34,700 nucleotides of DNA from Actinomycetota bacterium (lineage in GTDB: Bacteria; Actinomycetota; JAUVYG01), in the NCBI GenBank assembly GCA_030603185.1, contig JAUVYG010000010.1, positions 1 through 34,700 of the forward strand. The letters are read 5' to 3'. Under the pieces are notes generated by a model. That model saw only the letters and a list, made by a program, of their open reading frames with translations, made no database searches and had not been told where the DNA came from. Of the stretch, positions 8,861-16,411 are shown piece by piece (within the stretch, counting starts at the first letter, position 1; each line of letters begins with the position of its first letter). Made by a program: the position numbers and the translations under genes.

Positions 8861-9028
8861 ATGGGGAATGTGATCAGACTAAAGAAGCCTCACGCCTGCG
8901 GTGGCAACTCATGGGAAGTCACAAAGCTGGGCATGGACATCGGGCTTAAATGCCAGGAATGTGAGCGAGAGATCCGGCTCATCCGGTCCGAGGTCGACCG
9001 TAGATTCCGGGGGTTCATCAAACAATGA
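8861..9028 (+). CDS. DUF951 family small protein
   Basis: 55-residue basic protein with the DUF951 core VIRLKKPHACGGNSWEV, followed by KCQEC. Three cysteines (C13, C31, C34) suggest metal binding or a small beta barrel, but the role is unknown. The ATG at 8861 fits family alignments; a GTG at 8837 has a better SD (GGAG, 9 nt away) and would add eight residues. The stop overlaps the ATG of the VanZ gene (ATGA), so the two are translationally coupled. Confidence 0.85.
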   Translation: MGNVIRLKKPHACGGNSWEVTKLGMDIGLKCQECEREIRLIRSEVDRRFRGFIKQ

Positions 9029-9447
9029 AAGACATCCACTTCAAGCGCTGGATACCTCCTATCGTGTGGATGGGGGTCATATTCCTGCTTTCTTCCATCC
9101 ACGGAGGCGGGGGTGCATATCTGCTTCCCGATTATGTGCTGCATTTTCTGAGCTTCTATGTGCTTGCCACTTTGCTGTGGTGGGCTACTGCCCTTGATTT
9201 CAGTTGGGGCTGGGTGCTCAGGCTGACAGTCCTATTCGTGGTCGCAGTGGGATATGGAGCAACCGACGAGTTCCACCAGTTATTCGTCCCCGGACGTGAA
9301 GCGGCCATTTCAGATATTGCCGCAGACGCAGCTGGCGCCTTCTTCGGCCTGTTCCTGCTAACGCACCCCAGAATGACTTTTTTCCGCTCATGCCTAATGA
9401 GGAAGAAGCCCGCCGGTCAGACCATGGGAGTCAATACCGCCGAATAG
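9025..9447 (+). CDS. VanZ-like family membrane protein
   Basis: 140 residues with four predicted helices. The family signature is clear: DYVLHFLSFYVLATLL, then GATDEFHQLFVPGREAAISDIAADAAGA. The first VanZ was found in teicoplanin resistance, but most members are of unknown role in the cell envelope, and resistance should not be assumed. It overlaps the DUF951 gene by 4 nt. Its 3' end overlaps the end of the opposite-strand eRF1-like gene by 17 bp. Confidence 0.9.
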   Translation: MKDIHFKRWIPPIVWMGVIFLLSSIHGGGGAYLLPDYVLHFLSFYVLATLLWWATALDFSWGWVLRLTVLFVVAVGYGATDEFHQLFVPGREAAISDIAADAAGAFFGLFLLTHPRMTFFRSCLMRKKPAGQTMGVNTAE

Positions 9448-10585
9448 CCGCAACATCCTTTAGGGCCCATGATGGGATATCGTCCGCGACAATCTGAACT
9501 TTGCACCCGCGTCGGAACGCTTCTTGCATCAAGGCGCCCATAAGTTCCACGTGCTCTTCTAGATCTGCCCCACAATTCTGACACCGCTGGCCTGAGGTGG
9601 CGAGATACCCGCACTCATGGCACCGATACCCCTGCACATCCATGTCGCGCAATGTATGATCCCTAACGAAAAGTACTTCCAGACGAGAGTCCCGCATATC
9701 TCTTGTAGCATCCTCGATACCCTGTACGCCCGAGTCAGACTGATCGATAGCTCGCTCAAGATCCCATAGTAATTTCTGGTCGGATTCTCTATTTAGTCGC
9801 TCTACAGATTTACTGACAATACGCTCGAGTTCACTCTCTGCGATATCGACCGAAAGCGAAAGATCGCCCACAATTCGTTGGGTTACATACGGATGAAGCA
9901 GTCCAGTGAACATTGTCCTTACTTCCTCGGGTCCGGCAATAAGAACCGAGTCCCACTTCCGTACATCTAGCACATGGGACGTAACGTTAGAGGCCCTGCT
10001 CAGATGACGATACACATGATCCTCAACATGACGCTGGTACCTCATCTGCGACCAACCACCTTTGTGATGTTTGTTAGGAACTTCGTCTTCGACCACACGG
10101 TCGATCCGCAGCTCGTTGAATCGAAAGGTGTATATTCGCGCGATCTCTTTATTGACCAAAATGATTCCTGTTCCATGCGCCTTGGTGGCAAGTGCTTCGA
10201 GCGCCACCAGGTTAGGCGATCTGCCCACCTCAAACGTATGGGAAACACTCTCATTAACAGGTAGCACCTCGAACAAACCTATCTCGCTACAAACAAAGAA
10301 CAATAGGCTCTTCTCTTTGCCCCTGATATATTGTGTGTCCATCCATTTTGCAATCAGGTCCAGGTCGGAAACCACCGCTTTTCTGTCAGCCGTTTCAAGC
10401 CCGATAATATCCTCTACGTGGGCTTGCGCCTGTCGAACGGTATTGCTTACATCCATCCTGAGCTGATTCTTTCCGATGAACTCATCACCCTCAACGCCGA
10501 GAACGAAACTAACTACTCTCGGACGATCGCATGAGTGCCTTGACAGCTTTTCAGCCGTCTCCTTGATCGAGAAATCCTTCTTCAT
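9431..10585 (-). CDS. Bacterial eRF1-like (baeRF / Vms1-like) protein with zinc ribbon
   Basis: 384 residues related to archaeal/eukaryotic release factor 1 and the Vms1-like group that acts on stalled ribosomes. A middle domain carries HHKGGWSQMRYQRH (GGWSQ at 176-180) where eRF1 has its GGQ peptidyl-tRNA hydrolysis loop; the Gln is kept. A C-terminal domain holds a zinc ribbon with C322, C325, C335 and C338, then an L30e-like segment ending QIVADDIPSWAL. Archaeal aRF1 carries a comparable cysteine-rich insertion. The role is probably ribosome rescue or an RNA-linked stress function. ATG start with GGGGGTGAG upstream. Divergent from the YhaM gene; its stop overlaps the vanZ end by 17 bp. Confidence 0.82.
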   Translation of the reverse strand: MKKDFSIKETAEKLSRHSCDRPRVVSFVLGVEGDEFIGKNQLRMDVSNTVRQAQAHVEDIIGLETADRKAVVSDLDLIAKWMDTQYIRGKEKSLLFFVCSEIGLFEVLPVNESVSHTFEVGRSPNLVALEALATKAHGTGIILVNKEIARIYTFRFNELRIDRVVEDEVPNKHHKGGWSQMRYQRHVEDHVYRHLSRASNVTSHVLDVRKWDSVLIAGPEEVRTMFTGLLHPYVTQRIVGDLSLSVDIAESELERIVSKSVERLNRESDQKLLWDLERAIDQSDSGVQGIEDATRDMRDSRLEVLFVRDHTLRDMDVQGYRCHECGYLATSGQRCQNCGADLEEHVELMGALMQEAFRRGCKVQIVADDIPSWALKDVAAIRRY

Positions 10586-10685
10586 CCCGACTCACCCCCG
10601 TAAGTCAGTTCCGCTCCTATTGCTATTATTCTTGTACCCGTTTTTTCCTGTAGCCCTTCGAAGATGAGAGGGATAGAGTAGGCTC

Positions 10686-11726
10686 ATGAGCATTGTTGAT
10701 GACGTACGGGTCGGAGAGAACGCAACTCTGATCGTCGCAGTTAAAAAATCCGTAGTCAGGCCCACCAAGGCCGGCAAGAAATTCGGTACGGTCGAACTGG
10801 TGGACAGGACCGGATCCCTCCCGGGTGTGGTCTGGGACAACGCTGAGCAGTTCGTGGACGACTGCCCTCCTGGTACTGTCATCCAAGTGACCGGGCCGGT
10901 CATCGAGTTCGACGGTGGACCTCAGATCAACGCCAAGCAGTACCGGGTCATTCCCGAGAGCGAAGTGGATCCGGTCGACTTCCTTCCCGCAAGTGACCAC
11001 GACGTTGATTCCATGTGGACCGAGCTGACCGAGCTCATAGACTCGATCAACAACGAGTGGCTCAAAAGACTTCTCCAAGAGACCGTCCTATCGAATGAAC
11101 TCTCTGACAGCATGCGCAAAGCCCCCGGGGCAATGACTGTCCACCATGACTATGTGGGCGGCCTACTGGAACACACGACATCAGTCGCAGCCCTATGCGA
11201 TGCGGCCGCCCATCACTATCCGAATGTCGACCGAGACCTGGTCGTCACCGGTGGTATTCTTCACGACATTGGGAAGATCGAGGAGTACAGCATCGGGACG
11301 ACGATCGGTTTCACCGACGAAGGACAACTTCTCGGCCATATCGTTCTGGGTGATCGCATAGTCGCTCGGGCGATCGACCGGATCGATGGCTTCCCCGAGA
11401 GACTGGCGCTTCGAGTAAGGCATGTGATCATCAGCCACCATGGCCAGGTAGAATGGGGTTCCCCTAAAGTTCCCGCAACCATTGAGTCAATGATCGTCCA
11501 CCACCTTGAGAACATGGACGCAAAAGTCGCAGTTTATTCATCAGCCAGCCAAGACACACAGGACGGACGATGGACCAAGCCCAAGGGCTACCCTCGTCAA
11601 AGCTTCCTCGTCGAGCCGATAGACTCCGGAAGCATCCCGGCACCTCAAGCGACTCCCGCTCCAGCCCCAGAACCCGCGGCAGTTGAACAAGTCGAGGTCG
11701 AACAAGAAACCTTGGATCTAGGATAG
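10686..11726 (+). CDS. yhaM: 3'-5' exoribonuclease, YhaM family (OB fold plus HD domain)
   Basis: 346 residues. An N-terminal OB-fold nucleic-acid-binding domain (about 5-90) is followed by an HD phosphohydrolase domain with H163 (GGLLEHT), the HD pair 193-194 (ILHDIGKIEEY), HH 251-252 (IISHHGQVEWGSP) and D278 (HHLENMDAK). This is the arrangement of YhaM, which trims RNA 3' ends and can attack single-stranded DNA. A Pro/Ala-rich acidic tail (about 310-346) is extra. No good SD precedes the ATG, but TAGAGT lies 6 nt upstream, as in a leaderless promoter. The ZIP transporter gene follows after 4 nt. Confidence 0.9.
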   Translation: MSIVDDVRVGENATLIVAVKKSVVRPTKAGKKFGTVELVDRTGSLPGVVWDNAEQFVDDCPPGTVIQVTGPVIEFDGGPQINAKQYRVIPESEVDPVDFLPASDHDVDSMWTELTELIDSINNEWLKRLLQETVLSNELSDSMRKAPGAMTVHHDYVGGLLEHTTSVAALCDAAAHHYPNVDRDLVVTGGILHDIGKIEEYSIGTTIGFTDEGQLLGHIVLGDRIVARAIDRIDGFPERLALRVRHVIISHHGQVEWGSPKVPATIESMIVHHLENMDAKVAVYSSASQDTQDGRWTKPKGYPRQSFLVEPIDSGSIPAPQATPAPAPEPAAVEQVEVEQETLDLG

Positions 11727-11730
11727 GACG

Positions 11731-12078
11731 ATGACAGGCGGGGGAACCTTCGCGTTCGCCCTGCTTCTGACCACACTCGCCGGACTTTCCACCATCATTG
11801 GCAGCCTAATAGCTATTTCAGTGAAACGCCCCGGGCCGGCATTCTTGGCGACCGCGATGGGATTCACGGCCGGTGTCATGCTGCTGGTGTCATTCGTAGA
11901 ATTGCTAGCCACCGGAATTGACGGCGCAGGCTTTCTGCCTGCCATGATTGCTTTCTTCCTAGGGTTTATCGCGATCTACCTCATTGATGCCGCCGTGCCC
12001 CACCACTACATTTCCGAAGATGCGCAAGATACGGGACTGGGTAACTCCACTACTTTGGACGTATCCAAACTCAAGTGA
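11731..12078 (+). CDS. ZIP metal transporter, N-terminal part (split by an in-frame TGA)
   Basis: 115 codons encoding the first three membrane helices of a ZupT-like ZIP family divalent metal transporter (about residues 8-30, 36-58 and 68-90) and the cytoplasmic loop (HHYISED...). The frame stops at TGA 12076-12078 after VSKLK. The same frame continues directly with TG then [15 protein letters not shown], the start of helix 4. Intact relatives read LLRTGMLVA here, so the TGA stands where Arg is expected: a C-to-T change of CGA (or A-to-T of AGA) would explain it. Other genes here stop at TGA, so a changed genetic code is not supported. Probably a broken or split gene. Confidence 0.8.
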   Translation: MTGGGTFAFALLLTTLAGLSTIIGSLIAISVKRPGPAFLATAMGFTAGVMLLVSFVELLATGIDGAGFLPAMIAFFLGFIAIYLIDAAVPHHYISEDAQDTGLGNSTTLDVSKLK

Positions 12079-12084
12079 ACTGGG

Positions 12085-12516
12085 ATGCTAGTAGCCATGG
12101 GAATCGCAATCCATAACTTTCCCGAGGGTATGGCGACAATGGGAGCTGCTCTTGCTGATCCTTCACTTGGAATCGCGATCGCTGTGGCAATTGCGATACA
12201 TAACATCCCAGAAGGAATCGCAGTGGCAGTCCCCATCCATGCAGCTACTGGCAGCAAAAAGAAGGCCTTTTGGTGGTCGGCACTGTCCGGTGTCAGCGAA
12301 CCAGTAGGGGCCGGAATCGCTGGACTACTACTGCTGCCTTTCCTGACGGGACCGATAATCGCCATTACTCTTGCCGCTGTCGCGGGCCTCATGGTGTTCA
12401 TCGCTCTTGACGAATTGCTTCCTGCCTCGAGGGAACACGGCCATCATCACCTTTCCATAATCGGAATGCTCACGGGCATGATAGTTATGGCGACCAGCCT
12501 TTACCTGCTCCAGTGA
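12085..12516 (+). CDS. ZIP metal transporter, C-terminal part
   Basis: 143 codons in the same frame as the preceding part, separated only by TGA and two codons. It holds helices 4-8, including both metal-path motifs HNFPEG (helix 4) and HNIPEG (helix 5), and ends with the family segment [16 protein letters not shown]. The ATG at 12085 has no real SD, so separate translation would need reinitiation after the nearby TGA. All metal ligands are in this half, but ZIP proteins need all eight helices, so function depends on readthrough, association of two fragments, or a sequence error. Zinc, iron or manganese are the usual substrates. Confidence 0.8.
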   Translation: MLVAMGIAIHNFPEGMATMGAALADPSLGIAIAVAIAIHNIPEGIAVAVPIHAATGSKKKAFWWSALSGVSEPVGAGIAGLLLLPFLTGPIIAITLAAVAGLMVFIALDELLPASREHGHHHLSIIGMLTGMIVMATSLYLLQ

Positions 12517-12596
12517 TTGGAGTAGCCTTCCTTTGAAGTCTTTAGGTACCACGAGGGCATCTCAGCCCCTCACTTAATAAAGGAGTGCTCACCTAG

Positions 12597-13247
12597 ATGG
12601 GGATCCCCGAACAGATCTTTGCCTTGGTTCTCGCCGCCGCACTCGGCGGAATAGTCGGCTATCAAAGAGAAGCTCTAGATCGACCAGCAGGACTCAGAAC
12701 TCACATGCTCGTATCCCTAGCCTCCGCGCTCATGGCGATGCTCGGTACAGTGATGAGCGGAGATATGGTCGACCAGACCAGGATCGCCGCTGGCGTTGTC
12801 ACAGGAATCGGATTCATCGGGGCCGGTACCATCATCCGCCAGGGCAGTGCAGTCCGTGGTATCACGACAGCCGCCAGTATATTCGCGGTGGCTGGAATTG
12901 GTCTTGCCGCTGGTACAGGGTTCTATGTCGGAGCAGTAGCGGGCACTGTGATCGTCTTCTTGATCCTTTCATACGGCAAGAAGGTGGAAAGTCACTTCAT
13001 CCCCCACAGCACGATCAAACAGATCGCCATCAGGGCATCGAATGAGTCCAACCTAATGGGTCAACTCGAAGAAGTATTCAGACGAAATGGCGGATCGATC
13101 CGCAAAGTCACAGCGGATGAGACAGACGGGGGTCAAGAGGTCACCCTAGTAGTCGAGCTGCGCCTCGCCGCCAGTTCGGATCCGTCTCACCTTCTTCATG
13201 AGATAGGCGAAGTGCCGATTGTCAGCGAGTCGGCTTGGCGCGACTGA
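12597..13247 (+). CDS. MgtC/SapB family membrane protein
   Basis: 216 residues. The N-terminal half has four to five helices with the MgtC signatures GGIVGYQREALDRPAGLRTHML and GIGFIGAGTIIR. The C-terminal part (about 130-216) is a soluble ACT-like domain, as in longer MgtC homologues. MgtC proteins act on membrane ATPase and magnesium or phosphate homeostasis rather than importing Mg2+. The start is an ATG with AAAGGAG 11 nt upstream, a slightly long gap. Placement after a ZIP gene suggests a metal-homeostasis context. Confidence 0.9.
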   Translation: MGIPEQIFALVLAAALGGIVGYQREALDRPAGLRTHMLVSLASALMAMLGTVMSGDMVDQTRIAAGVVTGIGFIGAGTIIRQGSAVRGITTAASIFAVAGIGLAAGTGFYVGAVAGTVIVFLILSYGKKVESHFIPHSTIKQIAIRASNESNLMGQLEEVFRRNGGSIRKVTADETDGGQEVTLVVELRLAASSDPSHLLHEIGEVPIVSESAWRD

Positions 13248-13288
13248 TCAAGCAAATGAAAGTCACCACAAACAACAGGAGGTAATGG

Positions 13289-14089
13289 ATGCCCGAGGCC
13301 GAGATAGGAATATTCGGAGGTTCAGGATTCTATTCACTGCTCGAGGGAGCAGAAGAAGTCACGATCGAGACGCCTTACGGCGCCCCCAGCTCAAGCGTAA
13401 TGCTGGGCGAGATCGCCGGACGCAAGGTCGGGTTCATGGCGCGCCACGGTCTGAAGCATCAGCACCCAGCGCACGCTGTGAACTACCGGGCCAACGTGTG
13501 GGCGATGAAGTCGCTCGGGGTCACCCGGATAATCGGACCTGGTGCCTGCGGTAGCTTACAAAAAGAGATCGCTCCGGGCCATTTCGTCGTCCTCGACCAA
13601 TGGATAGACCGGACCAACGCACGCAAAGACACCTACTATGATGGCCCTATCACCACTCATATCTCAGCGGCTGAACCGTACTGTCCTGAGCTTCGAAGTA
13701 TCGTCGTAGATACTCTGGACGGGCTTGGCTACACCTATCACAAGACCGGAACCCAGGTCGTCATCCAGGGCCCCAGATTCTCGACCATCGCAGAGAGTCG
13801 CTGGTTCTCAGGCCAGGGTTGGCACACCATCGGCATGACCCAGTACCCTGAGTCGATGCTCGCGAAGGAACTGGACATGTGCTACACCGGCATCGCGTTG
13901 GTAACGGATTACGACGCCGGTCTCGAAGACGACCCTGACCTAGAGGCTGTTACTGCCGGCGACGTCCTTGAGGTCTTCCATCAGAACATCGAGCGAGTAA
14001 AACAACTCATTCATAAACTGGTCCCGGCGATCTCAGAGACACGTGCATGCGACTGCGAAAGCTCCAAAGCAAGAGGACGGTTCCTATGA
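13289..14089 (+). CDS. mtnP: S-methyl-5'-thioadenosine phosphorylase
   Basis: 266-residue purine nucleoside phosphorylase-2 family enzyme that splits methylthioadenosine into adenine and methylthioribose-1-phosphate. Seen: GIFGGSGFY (8-15), the phosphate site ARHG (50-53), NYRAN (64-68), QGPRFST (159-165), GMTQ (181-184) and TDYDAG (D206, D208). The last two Asp residues favour 6-amino purines. The segment QYPESMLAKELDMCY resembles the mycobacterial MTA phosphorylase; a hypoxanthine-type substrate cannot be fully excluded. AGGAGG stands 6 nt before the ATG. Its stop overlaps the ATG of the PfkB kinase gene. Confidence 0.9.
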   Translation: MPEAEIGIFGGSGFYSLLEGAEEVTIETPYGAPSSSVMLGEIAGRKVGFMARHGLKHQHPAHAVNYRANVWAMKSLGVTRIIGPGACGSLQKEIAPGHFVVLDQWIDRTNARKDTYYDGPITTHISAAEPYCPELRSIVVDTLDGLGYTYHKTGTQVVIQGPRFSTIAESRWFSGQGWHTIGMTQYPESMLAKELDMCYTGIALVTDYDAGLEDDPDLEAVTAGDVLEVFHQNIERVKQLIHKLVPAISETRACDCESSKARGRFL

Positions 14090-15054
14090 GCGCCATTACA
14101 GTTGTCGGATCAGTTGCACTCGACACAGTCGAGACACCTTTTGGCCAGACGGTCGAGAACCTGGGTGGGGCGGCGGTCTACTTTTCCATCGCAGCCAACC
14201 AATACGCTGACGTAAAACTGGTCGGAGTCGTCGGCAAGGACTTCCCGCAAGAGCACATCAGTCTGCTGACAAAAGCAGGCATTGATACAGAGGGTCTTCA
14301 GGTAGCAGATGGCGATACCTTCCGCTGGTCCGGCCAGTACGAGTACGATCTCAATGTCAGGCACACTCTCGACACCCAGCTCAACGTATTTGCCGATTTT
14401 CACCCCGAGCTTCCCGACCATTACAAAGAGAGCCCGTTCTTGTTCCTGGCCAACATCGATCCCGAACTTCAGCTCGAGGTGCTTGAGCAGGTTGACGCCA
14501 AGTTGACCATGATGGACTCGATGGATTTCTGGATCGAGTCCAAGCGCGACGCGCTAACAGCCGTCATTCAGCGCGTCGACATAGTCATGCTCAACGACTC
14601 CGAGATGAGACAGTATTCAGGTACATACTCACTCGTTGAAGGAGCACGCAAGGTGCTCGAGATGGGACCCACAGCAGTCATCGTCAAAAAGGGCGAGCAC
14701 GGAGCGATACTGGTCACAGAGGACGAAGTGTTCTCCGCGCCGGCCTTTCTTTTCACCGAGGTCAAGGATCCGACCGGCGCAGGCGACAGCTTTGCTGGCG
14801 GGTTCATGGGTTTCTTGGCGCAGCATGACGGTGCGATAGACGGCAGCGCCCTTCGGCGAGCAGTGATCCACGGGGCCGTAGTCGCCTCGTTCACAATAGA
14901 AGAATTCGGCGTCGGCGCTCTTCACAGCATGAGCCTGGTGGATGTGCAGGAAAGATATCGTACCTTCCAACAGCTTATCCATTACGAAGAGCAGTGCCTC
15001 TCGTCTGACCTCTGTCCCCTAAGGACTGGCTCAGGGCTTCCGGACCAAGCGTAA
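14086..15054 (+). CDS. PfkB/ribokinase family sugar or nucleoside kinase
   Basis: 322 residues from ATG 14086, which overlaps the mtnP stop (ATGA) and has AGAGGA 8 nt upstream; a frame-compatible ATG at 14047 lies inside mtnP and is not preferred. Seen: the N-terminal LGGAAVYFSIAAN substrate segment and the C-terminal DPTGAGDSFAGGF with catalytic base about D234. Substrate unknown. The coupling with MTA phosphorylase and the nearby SAM hydrolase suggests a nucleoside or a thio-ribose derivative, but ribose-type sugars fit as well. Confidence 0.88.
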   Translation: MSAITVVGSVALDTVETPFGQTVENLGGAAVYFSIAANQYADVKLVGVVGKDFPQEHISLLTKAGIDTEGLQVADGDTFRWSGQYEYDLNVRHTLDTQLNVFADFHPELPDHYKESPFLFLANIDPELQLEVLEQVDAKLTMMDSMDFWIESKRDALTAVIQRVDIVMLNDSEMRQYSGTYSLVEGARKVLEMGPTAVIVKKGEHGAILVTEDEVFSAPAFLFTEVKDPTGAGDSFAGGFMGFLAQHDGAIDGSALRRAVIHGAVVASFTIEEFGVGALHSMSLVDVQERYRTFQQLIHYEEQCLSSDLCPLRTGSGLPDQA

Positions 15055-15070
15055 GTTTTACGTATTTTTA
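15050..15070 (+). terminator. Possible weak terminator after the PfkB kinase gene
   Basis: CGTAA and TTACG form a 5-bp stem with a 3-nt loop across the stop codon, followed by TATTTTTA. The stem is short and AT-rich, so termination would be partial at best. Confidence 0.3.
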
Positions 15071-15130
15071 TCCAACACAACGGGCATAAAAGGTTGAGTT
15101 GATAGTAAGAGTTCGCAAAGGAGCGACCAG

Positions 15131-15571
15131 ATGAGCTCGACCACTGAGAATAAGACCCAAGAGAAGCTTGTGCGCGACGTCATGCAGCATGGTGTCCCAA
15201 CAGTATCCGAAGAGGCGTCCCTCGCTGATGTCCTAAAGGTATTCACGCTCAACAACACTGCGGCAGTCGTCGTAGTCGATGAGTTCGACGAGAGCAGCGG
15301 AATAGTCACCCAGTCCGACGTGCTAAAAGCATACACGCGAGACAATCGCGAGACCGCCACGGCGGAGGACATCATGACCGACAAGGTATTCACTGCGTCA
15401 CCCGTAGAAAAAGTGTCGGATGCAGTCCGACTGATGCTCGAAAAGGATGTTGAACAGCTAGTTGTCGTCCACGGACACGGGGCGGCTAAGATCGGTCAGG
15501 CTCTTCGACCGGTGGCCCTGTTCACTGCGGCAAACGTCATCTCGTATATGGCTGAGACTACGGAGCAATGA
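15131..15571 (+). CDS. Tandem CBS-domain protein
   Basis: 146 residues consisting of two CBS domains (about 13-70 and 77-137) and little else: VRDVMQHGVPTVSEEASLADVL, then AEDIMTDKVFTASPVEKVSDAV. CBS pairs bind adenosyl compounds such as AMP, ATP or SAM and usually regulate a partner. AAAGGAG stands 7 nt before the ATG. Its end overlaps the SAM hydrolase start by 4 nt (ATGA), so an adenosine-type ligand and control of SAM turnover are attractive, but this is inference. Confidence 0.9.
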   Translation: MSSTTENKTQEKLVRDVMQHGVPTVSEEASLADVLKVFTLNNTAAVVVVDEFDESSGIVTQSDVLKAYTRDNRETATAEDIMTDKVFTASPVEKVSDAVRLMLEKDVEQLVVVHGHGAAKIGQALRPVALFTAANVISYMAETTEQ

Positions 15572-16392
15572 GTAGGCTAATAACCTTTCTGAGCGACTTC
15601 GGGACCTCGGACGAATGGGCCGGGGTCTGCAAAGCGGTGATGCTGGAAAGAGCTCCCAACGTACGTATTGCCGACATAAGCCACGACATACCGCCATACG
15701 ACGTAGGTAAGGGGGCATTCCTTTTATGTGCCGCGGCGTCACATCTTGAACCCGCCATTCATCTGGCTGTGGTCGACCCAGGTGTGGGAACTGAGCGTCG
15801 AATCCTGTGCGTTGAGACCTTACGTGGGGATATCCTTGTGGGCCCGGACAACGGGATCCTGATTCCAGCTGCTGAACGTCTGATGGGCATCCGTGAGGCT
15901 TACGCCGTTGAGAACGAAGACCTATTCAGAAGTCCGGTGTCGCCGACCTTTCACGCAAGAGACATCATGTCTCCGGTAGTGGCCACCCTGGCAGAGGGCA
16001 ATCCACCCTCTATAGTCGGGCCGACTATTCCCCTTGATGACCTAAAACCCGCTCCATGGACCATAGGTTCTTGCCGCAGGGGGCACGCTTCAGCAGAGAT
16101 GATCGAGGTGGACACCTTTGGCTCATGCCACCTGGCAATAGGTATAGACGACGCGGTAGCACAGGGATTTGAGCTCCCACCGCCGGGACAAAAGGTGATG
16201 ATCGAGGGGCCAAAACGACAGGAAAAAGCTATAAGTGCCACTACCTTCGGTGACGCACACAAGGGCGGTCTGCTGGTCATGTGGGACGCTACAGATTTCC
16301 TGACAATCGCGGTCAACCAAGAAAGGGCAGACGAGCGCATGCAGATCGAGGTGGGTGACGAGGTTAAGGTCAGCTTCCCCTCGGACCAGTGA
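15568..16392 (+). CDS. S-adenosyl-L-methionine hydrolase (SAM hydroxide adenosyltransferase, DUF62)
   Basis: 274 residues. Enzymes of this group split SAM with water into adenosine and methionine. The N-terminus LITFLSDFGTSDEWAGVCKAV and VDPGVGTERR are diagnostic. The hydrolase triad Asp-Arg-His is complete: D70, R77 and H129 (TFHARDI), matching the archaeal enzyme with a constant offset. That triad is missing in the related fluorinases and chlorinases, so halogenase activity is not expected. Translationally coupled to the CBS gene; panB follows after 19 nt. Confidence 0.9.
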   Translation: MSRLITFLSDFGTSDEWAGVCKAVMLERAPNVRIADISHDIPPYDVGKGAFLLCAAASHLEPAIHLAVVDPGVGTERRILCVETLRGDILVGPDNGILIPAAERLMGIREAYAVENEDLFRSPVSPTFHARDIMSPVVATLAEGNPPSIVGPTIPLDDLKPAPWTIGSCRRGHASAEMIEVDTFGSCHLAIGIDDAVAQGFELPPPGQKVMIEGPKRQEKAISATTFGDAHKGGLLVMWDATDFLTIAVNQERADERMQIEVGDEVKVSFPSDQ

Positions 16393-16397
16393 CCTTG

Positions 16398-16403
16398 TAT
16401 TCT
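16398..16403 (+). promoter_or_regulatory. -10 element for a leaderless panB transcript
   Basis: TATTCT (4 of 6 consensus positions) lies 8 nt before the panB ATG. The same spacer has no SD-like sequence, so transcription may begin at or just before the ATG. No -35 box is seen. Confidence 0.4.
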
Positions 16404-16411
16404 TCGTAGCT

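Noticed and set aside
9025-9447. Glycopeptide resistance gene vanZ
   Set aside because: Only the domain family matches; no other van genes are present and most VanZ-like proteins are unrelated to resistance.
12076-12078. Selenocysteine insertion or a changed genetic code at the ZIP-gene TGA
   Set aside because: Relatives have Arg, not Cys, at this place, and several other genes here (dcd, the ACT gene, mtnP, rsbW neighbours) end in TGA, so TGA is a normal stop.
15568-16392. SAM-dependent chlorinase or fluorinase
   Set aside because: The complete Asp70-Arg77-His129 triad marks the hydrolase branch of the family.
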